Shown here piece after piece: positions 1 through 6,515 of a DNA stretch of 64,000 nucleotides (the first letter of the stretch is position 1; every line of letters begins with the position of its first letter). The notes under the pieces were generated by a model, which worked only from the letters and a program-made list of their open reading frames with translations, was not told where the DNA came from and ran no database searches. Position numbers and translations under genes: made by a program. The DNA is from Paludibacter sp. (lineage in GTDB: Bacteria > Bacteroidota > Bacteroidia > Bacteroidales > Paludibacteraceae), in NCBI GenBank assembly GCA_028710895.1, contig JAQTTH010000023.1, positions 1 to 64,000 of the forward strand, given 5' to 3'.

Positions 1-20
1 ATTTTCTCGTACTTTGCTAG

Positions 21-97
21 AAAGTTGTTCATGGTATTTATATGATTGGTAGTCAGATAAATATACGGATTTTATCCGAAATGAACAACTTTTTTTA
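21..97 (+). terminator. Long-loop hairpin followed by T-run
   Basis: AAAGTTGTTCAT (21-32) is exactly complementary to ATGAACAACTTT (81-92), which runs into more T residues. A small hairpin (CGGAT/ATCCG, about 66-78) sits in the loop. This probably ends a gene lying before the window. The 48-nt loop is long for an intrinsic terminator, so the call is modest. Confidence 0.4.
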
Positions 98-180
98 TGC
101 TATTTCTCTAAATGCACTACGGGTTAAATTATTGTACATACTCTTCCATATAGTGAATATGTGCTATAGTTTATAATATT

Positions 181-220
181 TAACATCAATATATGTACAA
201 GTGCACATATATTGGTGTTA
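181..220 (+). repeat. attC-like palindrome 1
   Basis: An 18-nt left arm starting TAACATCAATATATG and an 18-nt right arm ending ATATATTGGTGTTA pair at 16 of 18 positions around a 4-nt loop. The outer ends are TAAC and GTTA, the core of integron R' and R'' boxes. The bases after the right end (GTTATGGGGCA) match those after the second site (GTTAGGGGGCA) at 10 of 11 positions. At 40 nt it is shorter than classical attC sites. That it is a recombination site is inference; it could also be a terminator for an upstream gene. Confidence 0.45.
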
Positions 221-244
221 TGGGGCATTTTAGAAAAAAAAGAA

Positions 245-1129
245 ATGAGAAAAACGACTTTAATATTGACTATTATACTGACAACTTCAAGTTTGTATTG
301 TCAGACAATGTTTTCTGGATTCATTGACAAATACCCTATTGAACTTGTAACTGACACATATTCTGACGGAGATGCTAAAGCTATTTATGCTTATTCCGAC
401 AGAGATGAACCAATTGTAACAACTGGAACGCTGAAGAACAAGGAATTGACACTTTATGAAAAAGACGCAAAGAATATAAACAGTGCAAAACTGACATTCA
501 ATAGATTTGATTTAGCTAATAGCAGACAGGAGGGTATTTGGACTGACTTAAAAACGAATAAAGAATTTAAAATAACACTCGACAAAACTTTTGAGATAAA
601 CTGTGGTGATAGTATTGAATGGGAAAACAGAGAAATACTTCAACCCGTTTCATTAGACAATAAATACTTCAAACTCATTGTGTCGAAAAAGAAAGGAGAA
701 TTTCAAACCACAGTTACGGGAGTGAAAATCTTAGAAAAGAAAACAGATAAACTTCTTCAAAAACTGAATGTTGACTGTCAACTTATGGGTTTAGAGAATA
801 TATCTATCGGAGATTTCAATTTTGACGGAATTTTTGATTTTTCTGTTTTTGAAACTAGTTACGCAGGAGCAAATACTTCTAGTTTATACTTTTTATATGA
901 CACGAAGTCAGAAAAATATATTGAGAGTGGTTTTTCTGGTGTTTCATTAGAATTTGACAGTGAAGCGAAAAGAATTTATGAACGAAATCAATCTTGTGCA
1001 GGAAGTGTAGTCACAACAGCAGAATATAAAGTTGTAAATAACAAGATGGTTCTGATTAAGGAACATTGTTACATTTGGGACGAAACGAAACAAGACATGG
1101 TTGAACGAAAATTGAAGGATTGCGAATAA
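245..1129 (+). CDS. Secreted XAC2610-like hypothetical protein
   Basis: A 294-aa protein with an N-terminal signal peptide (MRKTTLILTIILTTSSLYCQ), so it is exported. The C-terminal half has the layout of XAC2610-related proteins: a GDFNFDGIFDF segment, a tyrosine-rich strand region and a late Cys pair (QSCAG and EHCYIW). Its biochemical role is unknown. The start at 245 is chosen because the signal peptide begins there; an in-frame start at 212 would add 11 non-signal residues. It lies alone between two attC-like palindromes, in the same orientation as the next cassette, which suggests it is a mobile cassette gene. Confidence 0.65.
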   Translation: MRKTTLILTIILTTSSLYCQTMFSGFIDKYPIELVTDTYSDGDAKAIYAYSDRDEPIVTTGTLKNKELTLYEKDAKNINSAKLTFNRFDLANSRQEGIWTDLKTNKEFKITLDKTFEINCGDSIEWENREILQPVSLDNKYFKLIVSKKKGEFQTTVTGVKILEKKTDKLLQKLNVDCQLMGLENISIGDFNFDGIFDFSVFETSYAGANTSSLYFLYDTKSEKYIESGFSGVSLEFDSEAKRIYERNQSCAGSVVTTAEYKVVNNKMVLIKEHCYIWDETKQDMVERKLKDCE

Positions 1130-1140
1130 AAAACAGCAGG

Positions 1141-1270
1141 TAACACACGCCTGTCCATTGGCTGGCTGACGTGCATTCCGCAGGTTTTGCTCCCACATTC
1201 ACTTTGTCGCTTGGGCGACAGTGAAGCTCCCGCAAACCGCAGGATGCCCATAGCCTCGGTCGTTAGGGGG
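1141..1270 (+). repeat. attC-like palindrome 2
   Basis: A region of about 128 nt that begins TAACACACGC and ends CGTTAGGGGGCAG. It folds on itself in several paired blocks: GGCTGACGTGCAT with ATGCCCATAGCC, CCGCAGGTTTTGC with GCAAACCGCAGG, and TTCACTTTGTCGC with GCGACAGTGAAG, leaving unpaired bases between them. Length, imperfect pairing and TAAC/GTTA ends fit integron attC geometry. It is much more GC-rich than the genes beside it. No integrase gene is visible in the window. Confidence 0.5.
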
Positions 1271-1380
1271 CAGCAGAAAAAAAAGAAAATACATAAATCT
1301 AAAAACTAAATTAAAGCAAACTTTGAAAAGACTGTTCTTACAATTGTTATTCGGTAATTTCAAAAATCAGAGACTAATAT

Positions 1381-1680
1381 ATGCAGGTGTTTATCTTAAT
1401 ACTTATTGTTATAGTAGTATTTGTTTTAAAACATTTTGCCTTTGAACACAAGCGTAAGAAAAGACCAGATTATTACAGAAATGAATATTTAAAATCAGAT
1501 GCTTGGCAACGGAAAAGATATGTAGTTTTAAAACGAGATAATTGGCGTTGCATTTATTGTGGTGCGCCCGCCACGCAAGTTCACCACAAACGATATGCAA
1601 AACGAAACATTGGCAAAGAACCGATTGATTGGCTTGTTTCTGTTTGCGACAACTGCCATAATTCATTACACAATCAATAA
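1381..1680 (+). CDS. Membrane-anchored HNH endonuclease domain protein
   Basis: A 99-aa protein. Residues 2-18 form a hydrophobic membrane anchor (VFILILIVIVVFVLK), followed by a basic linker and a compact HNH domain: CIYC zinc knuckle, QVHHK with the HH catalytic pair, and CDNCHNSLH at the end. HNH domains cut or nick nucleic acid. The membrane segment is unusual for a free-standing HNH protein and might place it at the inner membrane. It precedes a secreted protein gene by 23 nt in the same cassette-like segment. No restriction methylase or toxin partner is visible. Confidence 0.75.
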   Translation: MQVFILILIVIVVFVLKHFAFEHKRKKRPDYYRNEYLKSDAWQRKRYVVLKRDNWRCIYCGAPATQVHHKRYAKRNIGKEPIDWLVSVCDNCHNSLHNQ

Positions 1681-1703
1681 CTAACATTCAAAGTATTATC
1701 ATT

Positions 1704-2291
1704 ATGAAAAAGACATTGGTAATTTTAATTTTTGCACTCACTACAACGATTGCATTAGCACAAACAAATTCGTCTGACCACCTCTCATTTAAGGGTGTTC
1801 CCATTGACGGAACTTTGAACGAATATGTCGCAAAATTAAAACAAGACGGTTTTACAATGCTCGGCACAGAGAATGGTGTTGTAATGTTAAATAGCGACTT
1901 TGCGTCTTACAAAGGTTGTATCATTGGAGTTTCAACAATAAAAGGAAAAGATTTAGTTAGCAAAATCACTGTAATTTTTCCTGCATTGGAAAGTTGGTCT
2001 TCACTTGCCTCTAACTACTTTAATCTTAAAGGAATGCTAACTGAAAAATATGGAGAGCCTTCGGAGAGTGTTGAAAAATTTGACGTATATGGAGGAGAAC
2101 CGAAAGACGATGGTACGAAATTTATGTATGTTCAATTAGACAAGTGCAAATATTATTCAATCTTTAAAACAGAAAAAGGGAATATAGAATTACAAATTAA
2201 AGGTAATCATTCAAGTAGTTTTATGATTTTGTCATATTTCGACAAAATCAATAGCGACATTGTCAAACAAAAAGCAATGGACGACTTGTAG
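1704..2291 (+). CDS. Secreted hypothetical protein
   Basis: A 195-aa protein with a clear signal peptide (MKKTLVILIFALTTTIALAQ). The mature part starts with a segment of the form HLSFKGVPIDGTLNEYVAKL, a pattern I associate with small secreted Bacteroidetes proteins of unknown function; it looks like repeated alpha/beta units with one Cys near residue 72 and another near 152. No enzymatic motif is seen. It lies 23 nt after the HNH gene and before a partial attC-like motif, so it probably belongs to the same cassette. Confidence 0.6.
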   Translation: MKKTLVILIFALTTTIALAQTNSSDHLSFKGVPIDGTLNEYVAKLKQDGFTMLGTENGVVMLNSDFASYKGCIIGVSTIKGKDLVSKITVIFPALESWSSLASNYFNLKGMLTEKYGEPSESVEKFDVYGGEPKDDGTKFMYVQLDKCKYYSIFKTEKGNIELQIKGNHSSSFMILSYFDKINSDIVKQKAMDDL

Positions 2292-2341
2292 GACGACAAA
2301 AATTAAAAATAGTAACTCAGGTCACACAACTGCCGACCCCC

Positions 2342-2358
2342 TAACACACGCTCTTAGG
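2342..2358 (+). repeat. Partial attC-like end
   Basis: TAACACACGC at 2342-2351 is identical to the first ten bases of the second attC-like palindrome (1141-1150). Read on the other strand, the flank gives GTGTTAGGGGGTC, close to the right end of that site. No matching second arm is visible, so this is either a truncated site or a chance short match. Confidence 0.3.
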
Positions 2359-2470
2359 TTTGCATATAAATTAGAATTTTGAAAGGCGAGATTGATTTTT
2401 TACCCAGCTGGACTAGATTTAAATAGATTAATATTCAAACGAACCAATTTTATTCATTGAAACAAAACCT

Positions 2471-3199
2471 GTGGATAAATTTCAAAACAAATACCGAATA
2501 TCTTCCGCCCGTGCACAATGGTGGGATTATGGAAATGCCGGGGTATATTTTATTACCATCTGCACCCGTAACCGTGAACATTATTTTGGCGAAATAAAGA
2601 ATGGTGAAATGCAGTTGTCGCATGTAGGATTGCTGGCCGACGTTATGTGGCACGAAATAAAAAACCATGCACAACATGTTGAATTGGGTGAATTTGTTGT
2701 AATGCCCAATCATATTCATGGTATTTTGATTTTGCAGGGGAATGAAAATAATATCGGTGACGGAAACGATAACGGGAATGCAACCGCATCCGTAATCAGG
2801 AACGAAAACGGAAACGAAAACGAAAACGGAAACGAAAACGTAGAGACAAGGCATGCCTTGTCTCTACAATCATCCCAACAATCACCCCAACAATCATCCC
2901 AATCATCCCAATCATCCCAACAATCGCAACAATCACCCGAACCGCCCCAATCCCTACAACCGCCCGGACAAAAACGTTTTCAAAATCAGGGTAAAAATAC
3001 CGTTTCGTCCATCATTGGATCCTATAAATCGGCTGTAACCAAACATGCCCACCGCTTAGGATATGAATTTGGGTGGCAATCGAGGATGTGGGACAACATA
3101 ATATTCAACGATGAATCGTTTGTCCGTATATCAGAATATATTCAAACAAATCCCCTCAACTGGAAGGATGATCAGTTTTATCAGAAAAATCCAACCTGA
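2471..3199 (+). CDS. REP-associated tyrosine transposase (RAYT, Y1_Tnp)
   Basis: A 242-aa single-strand HUH nuclease of the TnpA_REP type, the family thought to mobilise REP palindromes. The core has YFITICTRNR near residue 26, the metal-binding HUH pair H81/H83 in MPNHIHGI, and a likely catalytic Tyr185 in IIGSYKSAVTK, followed by the usual WDNII and ISEYIQTNP segments. Residues about 91-168 are a low-complexity insert (NGNEN, then Ser/Gln/Pro-rich), built from short DNA repeats and containing a perfect palindrome in frame. Translation starts at a GTG. Both catalytic motifs survive, so the protein may be active. Confidence 0.88.
   Translation: MDKFQNKYRISSARAQWWDYGNAGVYFITICTRNREHYFGEIKNGEMQLSHVGLLADVMWHEIKNHAQHVELGEFVVMPNHIHGILILQGNENNIGDGNDNGNATASVIRNENGNENENGNENVETRHALSLQSSQQSPQQSSQSSQSSQQSQQSPEPPQSLQPPGQKRFQNQGKNTVSSIIGSYKSAVTKHAHRLGYEFGWQSRMWDNIIFNDESFVRISEYIQTNPLNWKDDQFYQKNPT
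2802..2966 (+). repeat. In-frame simple repeats inside the RAYT gene
   Basis: Two tracts flank the internal palindrome: a GGAAACGAAAAC-type hexamer/dodecamer tract (about 2802-2839) and a CATCCCAACAAT/CAATCACCC-type tract (about 2868-2966). All units keep the reading frame, giving Asn/Glu/Gly-rich then Ser/Gln/Pro-rich sequence. Such tracts are prone to slipped-strand length change. Confidence 0.75.
2840..2867. repeat. Perfect 28-bp REP-like palindrome
   Basis: GTAGAGACAAGGCA is followed directly by its exact reverse complement. It lies in frame inside the transposase gene and encodes VETRHALSLQ. Size and perfect symmetry match REP-type palindromes that RAYT enzymes recognise. I saw no second copy in this window. 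Confidence 0.7.
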
Positions 3200-3299
3200 C
3201 TTTATACCCTTTTATATTAAGTGGAAGCACGACTTGAAATTGTACTACCACTTTCTTTTTCTTCACCAAATGAAAAAGTACGCGTACAAAAATAAATTT

Positions 3300-3560
3300 G
3301 ACCCGTCATAACGAAAATTGTTCCCTTCTAAAAAGCAATTGGAACCCTCCTGAAATATTTTGTTGCCTTCCAAAATCAGTTTCAAACCCTCCAAACGGAT
3401 TTTGTTGCCTTCTAAAAATATTTTGTTGCCTTAAAAAAAACAATTGGAATCGTCCAAAAATATTTTGTTGCCTTATAAACGAAAATTAGACCCTTCCAAA
3501 AATATTTTGTTGCCGTCCTAACAGTTCTTGTTTCCCTCCAAAAATATTTTGGAAGGCAAT
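3300..3560. repeat. Degenerate intergenic repeat array
   Basis: At least five copies of a word close to CCAAAAATATTTTGTTGCCTT alternate with CAATTGGAA-type and CAAACCCTCC-type words in the long gap between the RAYT and the next gene. Spacing is irregular. The last copy (about 3537-3560) turns into a palindrome, CCAAAAATATTTTGG. No convincing reading frame explains it. This array and the hairpin after it are the main content of the 500-nt gap 3200-3705. Confidence 0.65.
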
Positions 3561-3600
3561 AAACCGTTAAATATCGGCAGAAAAAGCATTTTCTATGACA

Positions 3601-3632
3601 AATGAGTTCAGAATTATAAATCTGAACTCATT
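3601..3632. terminator. 12-bp hairpin before promoter
   Basis: AATGAGTTCAGA (3601-3612) pairs perfectly with TCTGAACTCATT (3621-3632) across an 8-nt AT loop, followed by TTTA. It could terminate transcription from the repeat region or RAYT gene. There is no long T-run. Confidence 0.4.
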
Positions 3633-3645
3633 TTACCCGAAAAAA

Positions 3646-3677
3646 TTTGGACGAAATAAACTGGGCGTCTAAATTTG
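3646..3677 (+). promoter_or_regulatory. Bacteroidetes-type promoter
   Basis: TTTG at 3646-3649 and TAAATTTG at 3670-3677, separated by 20 nt, match the -33/-7 consensus of Bacteroidetes sigma-ABfr. The expected start of transcription is 20-25 nt ahead of the ATG at 3706. This is the best complete promoter I see in the window. Confidence 0.6.
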
Positions 3678-3705
3678 CAGCATGTTAAACCAAAAAAAAT
3701 AAAGT

Positions 3706-4329
3706 ATGAAAACAAACACAGCTGTTTTGCATTTAAAGAACAAAGACCCCCAGAGCGTTTATAACCTTGGTGGTAGAGTAAGTACCAGCATGGTAGCCGC
3801 AAAAGCAACTTTCACTAATCCCGATCCTACTATGGAAGCATTTGGTGCGGAAGTAACAAAATTAGACGGTGCTATTAAGGCGAAAGATGGCAGTAAAATA
3901 AAGGCGCAGGCGGTTATTGATCAAACCGATGTAGTTTACATTATGCTAAAGTCACTTTTGATTTATGTAAACAAGGTGGCTGCCGGCGATATAGCCATTA
4001 TTTTGCTTTCGGGATTCGATTGTAACAATGACCCTATACAGCGCGATGTTCCCGGTAAAGCTGTGATTAAACGATTGGAAGATGGAAGTGTACCTTGCAG
4101 CGTGAAAATTTTCATGGATGCCCTGACCGATGCCGACCGTTATAAAGTGGAAACAACAATTACGCCCGATGATCCTGAAAGTTGGAAAACAGAACTGGAT
4201 TTTGGCAGCCTGAAAAAACTGGAGATCAGAGACCTTACAGCAGCACAAAAAATTTATATCCGCGTGTCGGGAGGAAACACGCATGGTTGGGGTGTGCCGA
4301 GCGAACCCATGGCATTTATTCCACGATAA
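3706..4329 (+). CDS. Hypothetical Bacteroidetes protein
   Basis: A 207-aa protein without signal peptide or clear membrane span. The N-terminal part (to about residue 125) is mostly helical in character, with KLDGAIKAKDGSK and VVYIMLKSLLIYVNKVA segments. The last 80 residues look like a fibronectin-III-like beta domain (LEIRDLTAAQKIYIRVSGG, then a Trp/Pro loop). The family seems restricted to Bacteroidetes and has no known role. It has its own promoter and a terminator-like hairpin after it, so it is probably transcribed alone. Confidence 0.6.
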   Translation: MKTNTAVLHLKNKDPQSVYNLGGRVSTSMVAAKATFTNPDPTMEAFGAEVTKLDGAIKAKDGSKIKAQAVIDQTDVVYIMLKSLLIYVNKVAAGDIAIILLSGFDCNNDPIQRDVPGKAVIKRLEDGSVPCSVKIFMDALTDADRYKVETTITPDDPESWKTELDFGSLKKLEIRDLTAAQKIYIRVSGGNTHGWGVPSEPMAFIPR

Positions 4330-4406
4330 ATATATCTGAAAGAGAGGCTATCTCTATATATCCTAAAGATAGGCTATCTCTATCCAACCAACATATACAA
4401 ACCCCA

Positions 4407-4444
4407 AAAAAAGAGAGTATGCTCCCAAAGCTTACTCTCTTTTT
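4407..4444. terminator. Bidirectional hairpin between convergent genes
   Basis: AAAAGAGAGTA and TTACTCTCTTTT form the stem, with TGCT/AGC adding pairs, and T- or A-runs lie on both sides. It sits between the + strand gene ending at 4329 and the - strand hydrolase ending at 4551, so it could stop both. Two direct copies of AGGCTATCTCTAT (4345-4357 and 4371-4383) lie just before it. Confidence 0.65.
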
Positions 4445-4550
4445 ATAATGTCTAAATAACTGTAATTGGTATTACATCTTATTTGCAATTTCCTCTACTT
4501 CTGTTGCTCTTTTAGCGTATAATTTTGCTTCATGTTGTTGTCAAGAAATT

Positions 4551-5402
4551 TTATTTACAGGCAAATTTGATCAGTTCTGCATTAAACTTCTTTGTTTCTT
4601 CTAAAAATAAACTATGACCGCTTTTTTCGAAAGCAACAAGTTCGGCATTCGGCATTAGTTTGAGCGTTTGCTCTGCTAAATCGAATGAACATATTTTGTC
4701 TTTCTTACCGTGCATGATTAAGGTCGGGATTTCAATCTTTTTCAAATCGCTTCTCAAGTCGGTATCACGCAAGGCCATTAAGCATTTACCTGTGGCATAA
4801 GACGATGCGCTTAGATTAATGTTTGTCAGCCAATTTCCGATTCCTTCGTTCAATGTTGTTTCGGTGGCCGAAAATATCTTAGCAAAATTCGACAATAGCT
4901 TTGGCCGGTCAGTATTATTCAGGGCAATTAAATCGTCTACATCACTTTGAGGGATGTTATAGGGAAAATCTTCCCGCTGTGTCCAACGTGGCGTGGCAGC
5001 ACCTGCTAATACCAATTTCGTAACACGCATGGTGCCATACAACGAAACATACATAGCTGCAATAGCTCCACCCATGGAGAAACCACACAAGGTAGCGTCG
5101 TTGATATCTAACTGGTCTAACACCCGTTTAATATCCAATGCGTGTACATCGTAATCGTATAGTCCGTAAGGTTTGTCGGATTTACCAAAACCCCGCAGGG
5201 TGATACCAATAACCCGGAAATTATGATTTATCAATTCATTGTACTGATATTCGTACATCTCGTCGCTCAGCGGCCAACCGGGTATAAGCACGATGGCTTG
5301 TCCGTCGCCAACATCGGTTACATGAAGCCGAACGTTTGGTTCCACTTCAATATATTCGGGTCTGGCTAATTGCGAACTTGTTTTATCAATATATTTATCC
5401 AT
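4551..5402 (-). CDS. Alpha/beta hydrolase
   Basis: A 283-aa alpha/beta-hydrolase of the non-heme chloroperoxidase/esterase group. The nucleophile elbow is GFSMGG (Ser109), the acid is probably Asp235 in HGKKDKIC and the base His263 in SGHSLF; the oxyanion loop is IPGWPLS near residue 40. No signal peptide, so it is cytoplasmic. It is the last gene of a small - strand operon, 37 nt after the 82-aa protein. Substrate cannot be told from sequence; haloperoxidase names for such proteins are usually not physiological. Confidence 0.85.
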   Translation of the reverse strand: MDKYIDKTSSQLARPEYIEVEPNVRLHVTDVGDGQAIVLIPGWPLSDEMYEYQYNELINHNFRVIGITLRGFGKSDKPYGLYDYDVHALDIKRVLDQLDINDATLCGFSMGGAIAAMYVSLYGTMRVTKLVLAGAATPRWTQREDFPYNIPQSDVDDLIALNNTDRPKLLSNFAKIFSATETTLNEGIGNWLTNINLSASSYATGKCLMALRDTDLRSDLKKIEIPTLIMHGKKDKICSFDLAEQTLKLMPNAELVAFEKSGHSLFLEETKKFNAELIKFACK

Positions 5403-5439
5403 TGTTTGTCGTTTTAAATTGTTTAAATCAGTATAAATT

Positions 5440-5688
5440 TCATGCCTGTTCAGTTATATAGCTGTTCAGTAAAGCATTCAGGGAATCGTAATAGGATTTT
5501 AAATTCTTCAATGTTATTTCCATGTTCTTTTCATCAGGCACTGTCACGGGCATTTCGTCTAGAAATTTTATCAACTCTGGATAATGATCTTTTATTTCCG
5601 TTGTAACCTGCATGATTTTCAGATTCAATTCCCTTTCTATTCCTTCATGCTCTTTGTCTTTCAGTTGTTTATCTGTTAGATTTTCCAT
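5440..5688 (-). CDS. Small hypothetical protein
   Basis: An 82-aa, highly charged, helical protein (MENLTDKQLKDKEHEGIERE...). There is no signal peptide, membrane span or known motif. Its ATG overlaps the stop of the upstream lipoprotein by one base (TAATG), indicating translational coupling, and the hydrolase follows. The role is unknown. Confidence 0.65.
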   Translation of the reverse strand: MENLTDKQLKDKEHEGIERELNLKIMQVTTEIKDHYPELIKFLDEMPVTVPDEKNMEITLKNLKSYYDSLNALLNSYITEQA

Positions 5689-6227
5689 TATTGTACAATT
5701 ATAGTTGAATCCTTTATATCAAATACCTTGCAGGCTTCGCTGTAAGGCATATTTAAAAGCTTAGTTCGGGTATTGTATTTTACCGATACAGTTTTTAAGG
5801 CTGTTGAAGTGCCCGGAATGGCAATAAACCGAAACTTATCACCGGAATTAAAGGGTTGTGTAGACATATCGCAGGTAAATTCCATACTTCCGTATTGGTG
5901 AATTAAGAAACTCCAGTTTGCCCCCAGCACATAAGCCGGTAATGGTCTGACAGTAGTTGAATTGTATACATCGCCTGACAACCATACGTAAGCCAGCACT
6001 ACGCCATGCTCAACAACATCCTGAGTCAAGTCGGGAGCTGAAACACTAAAGTACCAATCTCCGGCGCTACCCGACCACGCTGTTGGACTAAGCCAGTTTG
6101 AATAATATACTGCTGCATTTTGTCCATTGACTCCTGCAGGTCCCTGAGGACCCTGACTAGAACATCCCGGGAAAGAAAGAAATGCAACTACTGAAAATAG
6201 ATATAGAAAAATTTGTTTTGTTTTCAT
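5688..6227 (-). CDS. Lipoprotein with short collagen-like repeat
   Basis: A 179-aa predicted lipoprotein: a hydrophobic leader ends in a lipobox at FPGC, then SSQGPQGPAGVNGQN, a short Gly-X-Y collagen-like stretch used as a spacer in many Bacteroidetes surface lipoproteins. The remaining 140 residues look beta-rich (YWFSVSAPDL-type strands, many Trp/Tyr). It heads a three-gene operon with the 82-aa protein and the hydrolase. Its function is unknown; the location is probably the outer membrane. Confidence 0.75.
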   Translation of the reverse strand: MKTKQIFLYLFSVVAFLSFPGCSSQGPQGPAGVNGQNAAVYYSNWLSPTAWSGSAGDWYFSVSAPDLTQDVVEHGVVLAYVWLSGDVYNSTTVRPLPAYVLGANWSFLIHQYGSMEFTCDMSTQPFNSGDKFRFIAIPGTSTALKTVSVKYNTRTKLLNMPYSEACKVFDIKDSTIIVQ

Positions 6228-6329
6228 GATAAATTTTGTTTTTAAATGGTTTTTGTATTAAATACTAACTAATGTGAGTTCGACATAAGTAAATTACTCA
6301 TAGTAAAATAAAATAGGTTGTTTTTTAAG

Positions 6330-6505
6330 TCCGAAGGACTTTAATGTGAATAACCGCGGGTGAAACCCGTGGTAGTTAATGAAAGTAGACCTGAACCCTG
6401 AAGGGGTTCAATGTGAATAACTGCTATTGAACCCCTTCAGGGTTCAGGCTTTTTTTCTCATTACCCACGGGTATTCACCTTGAATCCTTTCAGGATTCTC
6501 CCATT
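6330..6505. repeat. Nested REP-like inverted repeats
   Basis: Units of the form CYGAAGGRSTTYAATGTGAATAAC occur twice (about 6332-6354 and 6397-6420) with short palindromes between them (GTCCGAAGGAC, ACCCGTGG-type). A perfect 22-bp inverted repeat has arms at 6390-6411 and 6427-6448 (CTGAACCCTGAAGGGG and complement), followed by seven T residues, so it may also act as a terminator. ATGTGAATAACC near 6351 pairs loosely with the GTATTCACCTT side near 6471. It fills the gap between katA and the lipoprotein. Confidence 0.7.
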
Positions 6506-6515
6506 TCTATTCACT

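Noticed and set aside
2853-3038. A 61-aa frame of HPNNHPNN repeats within the RAYT gene
   Set aside because: It is the alternate-frame reading of the CATCCCAACAAT tract; the main frame is supported by catalytic motifs on both sides.
3298-3489. A 63-aa open frame rich in FCCL repeats
   Set aside because: It is produced by translating the intergenic repeat array; no start signal, no conserved domain, and the repeats are irregular.
3300-3560. Possible CRISPR array
   Set aside because: Repeat length and spacing vary, there are no unique spacers of constant size and no cas genes in the window.
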